NCBI GenBank assembly: GCA_039811865.1
Contig: JBDHZK010000132.1
Location: forward strand, 1 to 7,276
DNA from: JBDHZK01 sp039811865
GTDB lineage: Bacteria; Actinomycetota; Actinomycetes; Propionibacteriales; Propionibacteriaceae
Direction of reading: 5' to 3'
Length of the DNA stretch: 7,276 bases
Of the stretch, positions 1 through 7,256 are shown piece by piece. The position numbers and the translations under genes are program-made. The notes under the pieces were generated by a model. It saw nothing but the letters and a program-made list of their open reading frames with translations. It ran no database searches and had not been told where the DNA came from. How positions within the stretch are numbered: the stretch's first letter is position 1; each line of letters begins with the position of its first letter.

Positions 1-2
1 AA

Positions 3-311
3 ATGTCGGCTCTCGACTTCGACCTCGCCCGCGCCGGAATGAGTTCGCAGTACGGGTTCGCCAAGTTGCTGAACGCCGAGTTGGGCATTCCGCTGCGTCC
101 CGCGCGGGGGCTTTCCACCGGGTACATCAAGCACCACCAAGTGGCCAATCTCACCCATGCCCTGGAGCATGCGGACGAGCAACTCGAGAGCGCGAACGCC
201 GAGCGCGTGCGTAGGTTGACCCGCTGGTTGCACGGGTTCCCTCACTGGGCCGAGGTCGCCCCGGGCGCTGGGCGTCCCGAGCCCGACCTGGTCGTCCTCT
301 ACCAGGCCTGA
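3..311 (+). CDS. Hypothetical protein, possibly 5'-truncated
   Basis: This is an unrecognised open reading frame of 102 residues from the first visible ATG to a TGA stop. The frame is open to the window edge, only two bases before that ATG. The ATG may therefore be an internal methionine of a longer protein, and no ribosome binding site can be judged. Codon use is GC-rich at third positions and looks coding, though a little less extreme than in pyc. The product is soluble, with no membrane segment or signal peptide. The middle (about residues 42-75, starting YIKHHQVANL) is rich in His, Glu, Ala and Arg and looks alpha-helical. It is followed by a Trp-containing stretch (RWLHGFPHW) and a Pro/Gly-rich tail. 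I see no catalytic motif I can name. The gene converges on pyc, with a 92-base gap between them. Existence as a gene is fairly likely; function is unknown. Confidence 0.6.
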   Translation: MSALDFDLARAGMSSQYGFAKLLNAELGIPLRPARGLSTGYIKHHQVANLTHALEHADEQLESANAERVRRLTRWLHGFPHWAEVAPGAGRPEPDLVVLYQA

Positions 312-315
312 GCCC

Positions 316-344
316 GCCTCGAACTCGGTCGATCTGGTCGAGGC
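316..344 (+). terminator. Hairpin after the hypothetical gene
   Basis: A perfect 7-bp inverted repeat (GCCTCGA at 316-322, TCGAGGC at 338-344) with a 15-base loop begins 4 bases after the stop codon at 309-311. Its place suggests a terminator for the plus-strand gene. There is no T-run after it, as is common in high-GC actinomycetes, and the long loop makes it only moderately stable. The function is inferred from position. Confidence 0.35.
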
Positions 345-372
345 TCCGCCCGCCCATCTCTGCGGCGTCGGC

Positions 373-397
373 CGCCTGGCGCCGCGCAATCCAGGCG
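373..397 (-). terminator. Hairpin after pyc
   Basis: A perfect 7-bp inverted repeat (CGCCTGG at 373-379, CCAGGCG at 391-397) with an 11-base loop lies 6 bases beyond the pyc stop codon in the minus-strand direction. It is a reasonable intrinsic-type terminator for pyc without a U-tract. Alternative pairings exist in this GC-rich stretch, for example GCGGCG at 362-367 with CGCCGC at 380-385, so the real structure is uncertain. Confidence 0.42.
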
Positions 398-403
398 TCG
401 GTT

Positions 404-3400
404 CTAGGCGGGCTTGATCACCACGATCAGGTCGCCACCCTCGACGTGGGCGACACCAGCGAGCGCGACGCGGTCCACGACGCCCGAAACGGGTGCGGTG
501 ATGGCCGCCTCCATCTTCATGGCTTCGATGGTGGCGACCGCATCCCCCGCGGCGACGCTGTCCCCTGCCGCGACGGTCACGGCGACCGCACCGGCGAAGG
601 GGGCGGCCACATGTCCCGGGTTGGCCGAGTCGGCGCGCTCGGCCGCGGGCCGGTCCGGCTTGACGGAGCGGTCCACAACGCGGACCGGACGCAGGGCCCC
701 GTTCATTTTGCACATCACGGTTCGTTTGCCGCGGTCGTCCGCCTCGCCGACCGCCTCGAGCCCGACGATCAGCGTGACGCCCTTCTCGAGCGGGATCTCG
801 TGCTCCTCGCCGTGCCGAAGGCCGTAGAGGTAGTCCAACGTCGACAGGGGGCTGAGGTCGCCGAAGCTGTCGCGTGCCTTGGCGAAATCCCTGGTCGGGC
901 CGGGGAACAACAGCCGGTTCAGCGTCTCTTGGCGCTCCCGTCCGGGTCGCTCCAGCCGGGCGGCGTCCTCGGCCTCGATCTCCTCCAGCCGCGGTGGGAC
1001 GCGGCGTCCCTGAAGGGCCTTCGTGCGGAACGGCTCCGGCCAGCCGCCGCTCGGCTCGCCCAGTTCGCCGTTGAGGAAACCGATTACCGAATCAGGGATG
1101 TCGTACTTGTGCGGGTCCGCCGCGAACGCCTCCGGGTCGGCATTCACCGCCACCAGGTGCAGTGCGAGGTCGCCGACCACCTTGGACGACGGCGTCACCT
1201 TGGTCGGGCGGCCGAGGATCTTGCTCGCGGCGGCGTACATGTTCTCGATCAGCTCGAACTTGTCGCCCAAGCCCAGCGCGATCGCCTGCTGGCGCAGGTT
1301 CGACAGCTGCCCACCGGGAATCTCGTGGTCGTACACGCGCCCGGTCGGGCTCGGAATCCCCGACTCGAAGGGCAGGTAGATCCGCCGCACGGCCTCCCAG
1401 TAGGGCTCCAGATCCATCACGGCGCGCAAGTCGAGCGCCGTCTCGCGCTCGGTGTGCCGCAAAGCCGCCACCAGGGCGGACGCCGACGGCTGGCTCGTGG
1501 TGCCGGCCATCGCGGCCGACGCCACGTCGACCGCGTCCACGCCAGCGCCGACCGCGGCCAGCAGGGTCGCCAGCTGCCCGCCCGCGGTGTCGTGGGTGTG
1601 CAGGTGCACGGGCAGGTCGAAGCGCTCGCGCAAAGCCGCAACCAGCTTGGCTGCGGCGGGCGCCCGAAGCAGGCCCGCCATGTCTTTGATGGCCAGGACG
1701 TGCGCCCCCGCTGCCACGATCTTCTCCGCGAGGCGCAGGTAGTAGTCCAGCGTGTAGGTCGGCTCCGCGGGGTCCAGCAGATCGGCGGTGTAGCACAGCG
1801 CCACCTCGGCAACGGACGTCCCCGTCTCACGCACCGCCTCGATCGCCGGGCGCATCTGCTCGACGTCGTTCAGCGCGTCGAACACCCGGAAGATGTCGAC
1901 GCCGACCGCAGCCGACTCCTGGACGAACCCGCGCGTCACCGCCGGCGGATAGGGCGTGTAACCGACCGTGTTTCGGCCCCGGAGCAGCATCTGCAGGCAC
2001 AAGTTGGGCATCGCGTCCCGCAGCGCGGCAAGCCGCTCCCACGGGTCCTCGGCGAGGAACCGCAGCGCCACGTCATAGGTGGCACCGCCCCAGCATTCGA
2101 CCGAAAGCAGGCCGGGCACCAGCCGAGCCATATGCGGCCCGACCGCGACCAGGTCGCGCGTCCGGACGCGTGTGGCCAGCAGCGACTGGTGGGCGTCGCG
2201 GAACGTCGTGTCGGTAACCTCGACGACCTCGCTCGCGCGGAGGGCCCGGGCGAAACCCTCGGGGCCAAGCTCGCGCAGGCGGTCGCGCCAGCCGGGCAAC
2301 ACCGGCGCGCTCAAGTCGGCCGCGGGCAGCTTGACGGTGGGTTCGAGCAGGCTGGGCGCCTCGCCCCACGGCTTGTTCACCGTGACGTCGGCCATCCAGG
2401 CGAGCACCTTGCTTCCGCGATCGACCGAGCCGGCCAACTGGAGCAGCTGGGGCCGGTCGTCGATGAAGGACGTGGAGACCTCGCGGGTCAGGAAGTCCTG
2501 GTCGTCCAGCACGCGGAGCAGGAAGGGGATGTTGGAGGACACCCCACGGATGCGGAACTCGGCCAGCGCCCGCCGCGCGCGCCGAATCGCGGTCGGGCGA
2601 TCCGCGGCCCGCGCGGTCAGCTTCACCAGCATCGAATCGAAGTGCGGGCTGATCTCCACTCCCGCCCCGGACGTCCCGCCGTCCAGCCGGATGCCGTTGC
2701 CACCGGCCGAGCGGTACGCGGTGATCAGTCCGGTGTCGGGACGAAAGCCGTTGGCGGGATCTTCGGTCGTGATCCGGCACTGCAGCGCGAAGCCGTGCAG
2801 GGAGATCTTGTCCTGGGTCAACCCCAGTTCCGGCAGCGTCGCGCCGGCGGCGATCCGCAACTGGGATTGGACAAGGTCGACGTCGGTGACCTCCTCGGTG
2901 ACGGTGTGCTCGACCTGGATCCGCGGGTTCATCTCGATGAACACGTGCTGACCGGTTCGCTCGCCCTCGGTTTCGACGAGGAACTCGACGGTGCCGGCGT
3001 TGACGTAGCCGATGCTCTTGGCGAACTTGACCGCGTCTGAGCAGAGCGCCTCGCGCAGTTGCGGCGTGATGAAGGGGGCCGGCGCCTGCTCTACCACCTT
3101 TTGGTGGCGGCGCTGAATCGAGCAGTCGCGCTCGAAGAGGTGAATGACGTTGCCGGCGGCGTCGGCCAGGATCTGCACCTCGATGTGCCGCGGGCGGCCC
3201 ACCGCCTGCTCGATGAAGACCGTCGGATCGCCGAACGCACCCTCCGCCTCGCGCATCGCCGCGCCGAGCGCCTCGGGCAGTGCCGCCGCCTCGTTCACCC
3301 GCCGCATGCCGCGTCCGCCGCCGCCGGCGACGGCCTTGACGAAGACGGGGAACCCGATCTCGTGCGCCCGCGCGATCAAGTAATCGACCTCGGTCGAGGG

Positions 3401-3808
3401 GTCGCTGGAGGCCAGGGTCGGGATGCCGGCCTGCTTGGCCGCCTTCAGGGCGCGCACCTTGTTGCCGGCCAACTCCAAGACGTCCGCCGGCGGTCCGACG
3501 AACGTGATCCCGGCGGCGACGCAGGCGGCGGCGAGGTCTGGGTTCTCGCTGAGGAACCCATAGCCGGGGTAGATCGCGTCGGCCGCGCAGGCGGTGGCCG
3601 CGGCGACGATGCGCTCGACGTCCAGGTAGGCGCGGACCGGATGGCCCTCTTCACCGATCAGGTAGGCCTCGTCAGCCTTGATCCGGTGGTCGGCGTTTCG
3701 ATCCTCGTAGGGATACACCGCGACCGTACGCAGCCCCAGTTCGTAGGCGGCGCGAAAGGCACGGACGGCGATCTCGCCACGGTTGGCGACCAAGACCTTG
3801 GAGAACAT
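404..3808 (-). CDS. pyc: Pyruvate carboxylase
   Basis: Complete 1134-residue, single-chain pyruvate carboxylase, the usual size for the family. It converts pyruvate, bicarbonate and ATP to oxaloacetate in the cytoplasm, refilling the TCA cycle. The N-terminal biotin carboxylase domain (about 2-450) opens with KVLVANRGEIA. It has the ATP-grasp glycine loop at 161-167 (AGGGGRG), K237 in RRHQK, and EMNPRIQVEH at 292-301, with R296 in the catalytic position. The carboxyltransferase domain (about 525-800) has TFRDAHQS at 535-542, giving R537, the metal ligand D538 and Q541. R610, K708 in AIKDMAGL (the carboxylated lysine of the family) and the metal ligands H737 and H739 (HLHTHD) follow; T872 in VTPSSKVVGD matches the proton-relay threonine. 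The biotin carrier domain (about 1064-1132) has EAMKM at 1095-1099, so K1098 is the biotinylation site. The start gives the canonical N-terminus, and the ATG sits 6 bases after a promoter hexamer. Transcribed alone; nothing in it looks damaged. Confidence 0.98.
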   Translation of the reverse strand: MFSKVLVANRGEIAVRAFRAAYELGLRTVAVYPYEDRNADHRIKADEAYLIGEEGHPVRAYLDVERIVAAATACAADAIYPGYGFLSENPDLAAACVAAGITFVGPPADVLELAGNKVRALKAAKQAGIPTLASSDPSTEVDYLIARAHEIGFPVFVKAVAGGGGRGMRRVNEAAALPEALGAAMREAEGAFGDPTVFIEQAVGRPRHIEVQILADAAGNVIHLFERDCSIQRRHQKVVEQAPAPFITPQLREALCSDAVKFAKSIGYVNAGTVEFLVETEGERTGQHVFIEMNPRIQVEHTVTEEVTDVDLVQSQLRIAAGATLPELGLTQDKISLHGFALQCRITTEDPANGFRPDTGLITAYRSAGGNGIRLDGGTSGAGVEISPHFDSMLVKLTARAADRPTAIRRARRALAEFRIRGVSSNIPFLLRVLDDQDFLTREVSTSFIDDRPQLLQLAGSVDRGSKVLAWMADVTVNKPWGEAPSLLEPTVKLPAADLSAPVLPGWRDRLRELGPEGFARALRASEVVEVTDTTFRDAHQSLLATRVRTRDLVAVGPHMARLVPGLLSVECWGGATYDVALRFLAEDPWERLAALRDAMPNLCLQMLLRGRNTVGYTPYPPAVTRGFVQESAAVGVDIFRVFDALNDVEQMRPAIEAVRETGTSVAEVALCYTADLLDPAEPTYTLDYYLRLAEKIVAAGAHVLAIKDMAGLLRAPAAAKLVAALRERFDLPVHLHTHDTAGGQLATLLAAVGAGVDAVDVASAAMAGTTSQPSASALVAALRHTERETALDLRAVMDLEPYWEAVRRIYLPFESGIPSPTGRVYDHEIPGGQLSNLRQQAIALGLGDKFELIENMYAAASKILGRPTKVTPSSKVVGDLALHLVAVNADPEAFAADPHKYDIPDSVIGFLNGELGEPSGGWPEPFRTKALQGRRVPPRLEEIEAEDAARLERPGRERQETLNRLLFPGPTRDFAKARDSFGDLSPLSTLDYLYGLRHGEEHEIPLEKGVTLIVGLEAVGEADDRGKRTVMCKMNGALRPVRVVDRSVKPDRPAAERADSANPGHVAAPFAGAVAVTVAAGDSVAAGDAVATIEAMKMEAAITAPVSGVVDRVALAGVAHVEGGDLIVVIKPA

Positions 3809-3814
3809 GGCCGA

Positions 3815-3820
3815 AATCTA
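3815..3820 (-). promoter_or_regulatory. pyc -10 hexamer, leaderless layout
   Basis: On the minus strand the hexamer TAGATT (TANNNT) is followed by six bases (TCGGCC) and then directly by the pyc ATG. This spacing would place transcription start on the A of the start codon, giving a leaderless mRNA. There is no Shine-Dalgarno sequence before the ATG, which fits. No good -35 match is visible at 17-18 bases upstream. Leaderless promoters of this form are well known in actinomycetes; its use here is inferred. Confidence 0.6.
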
Positions 3821-3873
3821 TCCGTTGCGTTGTGCCAGAGGGGAAGGTGCCGTCCACCCACCCGACCATCGGC

Positions 3874-3910
3874 AGCGGCCGCGTCCGGAGAGACTCCGAA
3901 CGCGGCCGCT
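3874..3910 (-). terminator. Strong hairpin ending the purine permease transcript
   Basis: Two 17-base arms (3874-3890 and 3894-3910) around a 3-base loop form a long GC-rich stem, each arm containing GCGGCCGC. The hairpin starts 20 bases after the permease stop codon and lies 53 bases upstream of the pyc -10 hexamer. The one imperfect pair is a G-U wobble in minus-strand RNA but a C-A mismatch in plus-strand RNA, so the structure is fully paired only in the permease transcript. There is no U-tract, as is usual in high-GC terminators. Confidence 0.75.
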
Positions 3911-3930
3911 TCGAGACGTTGACCAGCGCC

Positions 3931-5478
<1,548 letters not shown>

Positions 5479-5485
5479 GCCCGGG

Positions 5486-5491
5486 ACCCTA
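5486..5491 (-). promoter_or_regulatory. Purine permease -10 hexamer, leaderless layout
   Basis: On the minus strand TAGGGT (TANNNT) is followed by seven bases (CCCGGGC) and then the ATG at 5478. This predicts transcription starting at or beside the start codon. No separate Shine-Dalgarno sequence is present. The hexamer independently supports 5478 over any start further upstream, because such a start would lie outside this transcript. No clear -35 element is seen. Confidence 0.55.
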
Positions 5492-5715
5492 TCCACGCGC
5501 GCACCGCACGACCGAGAAGTGGACGTTCGCAAAACACCTAGAGAATCCGGTATATCGGTCGCGGCCGGATCTCCGCTTCGCCGGGCGCCCCGAACCGGAG
5601 CGGACTCGCCCCCATCACAGGCTCGAGCAGCGAGCAAAGTTCGAGACTCAAGAGCAGGCACTGCCTGGGACGGAAATCCCAACCGGGGCGACTTCTTGGC
5701 CCGCGGCCCGCTACC

Positions 5716-5721
5716 TAGAGT
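5716..5721 (+). promoter_or_regulatory. DUF2530 gene -10 hexamer, leaderless layout
   Basis: TAGAGT (TANNNT) is followed by six bases (GGTCCC) and then the ATG at 5728, the same geometry as at pyc and the permease. There is no purine-rich ribosome binding site. A weak -35 candidate such as TTCTTG (5694-5699) lies 16 bases upstream. Leaderless expression is inferred. Confidence 0.55.
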
Positions 5722-5727
5722 GGTCCC

Positions 5728-6141
5728 ATGAATCCCAGCCCCCGGCACCGCTTCCTGGTCCAAGCGCCAGTGCCGGCCGTGGACGCCGACGGCGTGGGCG
5801 TCGTGGCGATCGGCACGATCATCTGGGCGCTCGCCGCCGGCGTCTTGTGGTTGAACTTCGGAGCTCTCAGCGAGCGAGGCCACCAGTGGTGGCTCTGGGT
5901 GGCCGTCTCCGGCTTCGGCCTCGGTGTCCTCGGGCTGATCTACAGCCTCGGCCGGGCTCGGAGACGGTCCGGCCCGCCCGGCGCCCAGCCGGTCCGAGAT
6001 CGATCAGTAGAAGAGGGTCTCGTCGATGGGGACGCTGTCCCACAAGGCGGTTCGGGGTTCGCCAGCGCCATCGGCGGCCAGCACGTCGGAGTGACCGCCG
6101 CAGCCGTGGTCGAGGGAGACGACCCGAGCGTCAGCGGCTGA
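5728..6141 (+). CDS. DUF2530 two-helix membrane protein with overlapping tail
   Basis: A 137-residue protein whose first 80 residues match the actinobacterial DUF2530 family as I remember it. A Pro-rich N-terminus ends in the acidic AVDADGVGVVAIGT. A membrane helix follows at about 23-43, then a short loop and WWLWVAVSGFGLGVLG in a second helix at about 54-75, and then a basic stretch GRARRR at 75-80. That charge pattern suggests the basic end faces the cytoplasm. Family members normally stop soon after this point. Here the frame continues about 57 more low-complexity residues, of which 93-137 are encoded opposite the 3' end of the DUF3027 gene. A one-base shift would end the protein at a TAG at 6006-6008, so a frameshift or sequencing error is possible, but a real extended tail cannot be excluded. 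Function is unknown. The gene is divergent from the purine permease, an arrangement I recall in other actinomycetes. Confidence 0.8.
   Translation: MNPSPRHRFLVQAPVPAVDADGVGVVAIGTIIWALAAGVLWLNFGALSERGHQWWLWVAVSGFGLGVLGLIYSLGRARRRSGPPGAQPVRDRSVEEGLVDGDAVPQGGSGFASAIGGQHVGVTAAAVVEGDDPSVSG
5957..5998 (-). terminator. Possible terminator of the DUF3027 gene inside DUF2530
   Basis: CTCGGA (5957-5962) and TCCGAG (5993-5998) form a 6-bp stem that continues as CGG/CCG after a small bulge, with a GC-rich loop that can fold further. It begins 5 bases past the DUF3027 stop codon in the minus direction and lies within the DUF2530 coding sequence on the other strand. There is no U-tract. The call rests on position and is weak. 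Confidence 0.3.
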
Positions 6142-6780
6142 GTACTCGTTCGCGCACACCCCGAACTCCGCCCCCAACGGTCCGCTCAGCCGGACGAAGT
6201 AGCCGCACGTGGCGCATGAGGCCGGCGCCAACTGGGTCATCTCGTTGTCCGGCCCACCTTCACCTTGGTGCCAGCGCTGAGCGGCCTCGTCCCGCCCGTC
6301 GGGCGACAAGATCCGCTCCCGGCCCAGGCCGAGCTCCGCGACGAGCAGCCGCGTTTGCACCCAGTCGGGAGATTCGGGGTCGGCCGGCCCGTCAGCGGTG
6401 AATCCAGGCACCAGCCGGGGATCGTCGTCCGGCGTCGGCAGGATCGTCCCGGGAGCCACGTCCCCCGCGCCGATCCGCGCCGACCACGGCACCCAAGTCG
6501 GCGGCAGCAGGGCACCCTCGCCTGGGACGAGCGTGACCTCGTTCACCGTCACCACGCGGGCCCGGGACGCCCGCGCCAACGTCACCGACCAGCGCCAGCC
6601 CGGGTAGCCCGGATGGTCACAGGTGAAGTAGTGCGTGACGACGCGAGTGTCCTCCGGCTCCACGCCGATGTGCGCACCGACCTCCAGCACGCCACTGCGC
6701 CGCTCGGCGGCGGAACGCGCCAACTCGACGGCGCCCGCGCAGGCGGAATCCAGGGCGAGCTTCACGGCCATGCGCGCCAT
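6004..6780 (-). CDS. DUF3027 domain protein with Cys cluster
   Basis: A 258-residue soluble protein that I assign to the actinobacterial DUF3027 family from its overall pattern and its place beside a cold-shock gene. The N-terminal helix carries LALDSACAGAVELAR (8-22). The core has HYFTCDHPGYPGWRWSVTLAR (50-70) and VVTVNEVTLVPGEGALLPPTWVPW (76-99), a conserved-looking stretch rich in Trp and Pro. The C-terminal part has C189-x2-C192, C209 and C227, with H225 and H230 close by, which resembles a metal (zinc) binding knuckle. No catalytic motif is evident and the function is unknown. The stop is TGA at 6004-6006. The frame is closed upstream by a TAG at 6833-6835, so the start is the ATG at 6780 or the one at 6771; I chose the first. 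Neither has a good Shine-Dalgarno sequence or a -10 hexamer at leaderless distance. The 3' end overlaps the DUF2530 frame by 138 bases, tail to tail. Confidence 0.83.
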   Translation of the reverse strand: MARMAVKLALDSACAGAVELARSAAERRSGVLEVGAHIGVEPEDTRVVTHYFTCDHPGYPGWRWSVTLARASRARVVTVNEVTLVPGEGALLPPTWVPWSARIGAGDVAPGTILPTPDDDPRLVPGFTADGPADPESPDWVQTRLLVAELGLGRERILSPDGRDEAAQRWHQGEGGPDNEMTQLAPASCATCGYFVRLSGPLGAEFGVCANEYSAADARVVSLDHGCGGHSDVLAADGAGEPRTALWDSVPIDETLFY

Positions 6781-6828
6781 TGTTCCACAGCCGGCGGCGC
6801 TCCCCAGCGCCGCAAACCGCGTGGAGCA
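6781..6828 (-). repeat. Nested inverted repeat before the DUF3027 start
   Basis: An inner perfect 8-bp stem (GCGGCGCT 6794-6801, AGCGCCGC 6806-6813, loop CCCC) is enclosed by outer arms TGTTCCAC (6781-6788) and GTGGAGCA (6821-6828) that match at 7 of 8 positions. The outer arm directly touches the DUF3027 start codon. It could act as a terminator for the cold-shock transcript, as a structure that hides the DUF3027 start from ribosomes, or as a binding site. The sequence cannot distinguish these. Confidence 0.5.
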
Positions 6829-6831
6829 CGC

Positions 6832-6861
6832 CTAGGCGGCGTCCCCCGCGGGCCAGCCTAG
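6832..6861 (-). terminator. Hairpin at the end of the cold-shock gene
   Basis: CTAGGCGGC (6832-6840) pairs with GCC-A-GCCTAG (6852-6861) except for one bulged A, forming a 9-bp stem. Its right arm contains the stop codon of the cold-shock gene. With the nested repeat just beyond, it gives two successive hairpins between this gene and DUF3027, suggesting full or partial termination. No U-tract is present. Confidence 0.4.
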
Positions 6862-7244
6862 AGCTCGAGCTCGTCGGCCACGGCCCGCAGCACGGCAGCC
6901 ACCTTGACGGCCTGCTTGGCGTCGGGATGGCGTCCGCGCTTGTAGCCGTTGCCGATCGCGTCGAGCATCTTGATGAGGTCCTCGACGATCACGGCCATGT
7001 TCTCGGGCGACTTGCGGGTCGCCTTGGAAAGCGACGGCGGCGCCTCGAGCAGTCGCAACGAAAGCGCCTGCTCGCCCTTCTTACCCGCGACGACGCCGAA
7101 CTCGACCTTCTGGCCACGCTTGAGGGTGGTGACCCCGGGCGGCAGTGCGGCCGCGCGGACGAAAACGTCGTCGCCGCCCTCGTCCTTGGTCAAGAACCCG
7201 AATCCCTTGTCGGCGTCGTAGTAACGCACCTTGCCGACCGGCAT
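6858..7244 (-). CDS. Cold-shock domain protein, long actinobacterial form
   Basis: A 128-residue cytoplasmic single-stranded nucleic acid binding protein. The cold-shock domain fills about residues 1-67. MPVGKVRYYDADKGFGFL carries the RNP1 motif (KGFGFL, 13-18). DDVFVRAAAL carries the RNP2-like motif (VFVR, 27-30), with Arg where classical short cold-shock proteins have His (VFVH). LKRGQKVEFGV (41-51) and the closing strand LSLRLLE (61-67) follow. A C-terminal extension (about 79-126) is predicted helical (ENMAVIVEDLIKMLDAI and AKQAVKVAAVLRAVADELEL). Classical cold-shock proteins are about 67 residues; the longer form resembles the roughly 135-residue CspB (Rv0871) of Mycobacterium tuberculosis as I remember it. 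It probably acts as an RNA chaperone; cold induction is not shown by the sequence. The start gives the canonical N-terminus. The gene lies upstream of DUF3027 in the same direction, with a 77-base gap full of hairpins. Confidence 0.93.
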   Translation of the reverse strand: MPVGKVRYYDADKGFGFLTKDEGGDDVFVRAAALPPGVTTLKRGQKVEFGVVAGKKGEQALSLRLLEAPPSLSKATRKSPENMAVIVEDLIKMLDAIGNGYKRGRHPDAKQAVKVAAVLRAVADELEL

Positions 7245-7248
7245 AAGA

Positions 7249-7256
7249 CCACCCCT
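7249..7256 (-). promoter_or_regulatory. Ribosome binding site of the cold-shock gene
   Basis: On the minus strand AGGGGTGG lies four bases before the ATG at 7244. It is purine-rich but not an ideal Shine-Dalgarno sequence. Unlike the three leaderless-type genes in this window, this gene therefore seems to have a leader. Only 32 bases upstream are visible and the promoter is outside the window. Confidence 0.45.

Larger units (their letters stand above)
5479..5727. promoter_or_regulatory. Divergent promoter region with small inverted repeats
   Basis: This 249-base gap separates the divergent permease and DUF2530 genes and contains no credible gene. It holds the -10 hexamers of both. Inverted repeats visible are ATCCGG-N14-CCGGAT (5545-5570), GCTCG-N5-CGAGC (5621-5635), CAGGCA-C-TGCCTG (5656-5668, a perfect 13-base dyad) and TGGGA-N6-TCCCA (5667-5682). 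The last two adjoin just upstream of the DUF2530 promoter and could be operator sites. No riboswitch is recognisable. Short dyads also arise by chance in GC-rich DNA, so the regulatory reading is tentative. Confidence 0.45.

Noticed and set aside
446..3040. Very long (864-codon) open frame on the plus strand opposite pyc
   Set aside because: It lies wholly antisense to a pyruvate carboxylase with every motif intact. Long open frames opposite GC-rich genes are expected because stop codons are rare there. The translation is Arg/Gly/His/Gln-rich with no recognisable domain.
5479..5727. Purine riboswitch upstream of the permease
   Set aside because: I could not see the conserved purine-aptamer core, and the permease transcript appears to start at its ATG, leaving no leader for a riboswitch.
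5479..5883. 135-residue N-terminal extension of the purine permease
   Set aside because: The frame is open, but the extension has no family resemblance, crosses the divergent promoter region and overlaps the DUF2530 gene. The ATG at 5478 gives the normal N-terminus and has a -10 hexamer at leaderless distance.
5847..6861. Plus-strand open frames opposite DUF3027 (5847-6401, 6265-6861)
   Set aside because: They are Arg/Pro/Ala/Gly-rich with no domains, and overlap a well-supported minus-strand gene and DUF2530. They are shadows of GC-rich coding sequence.
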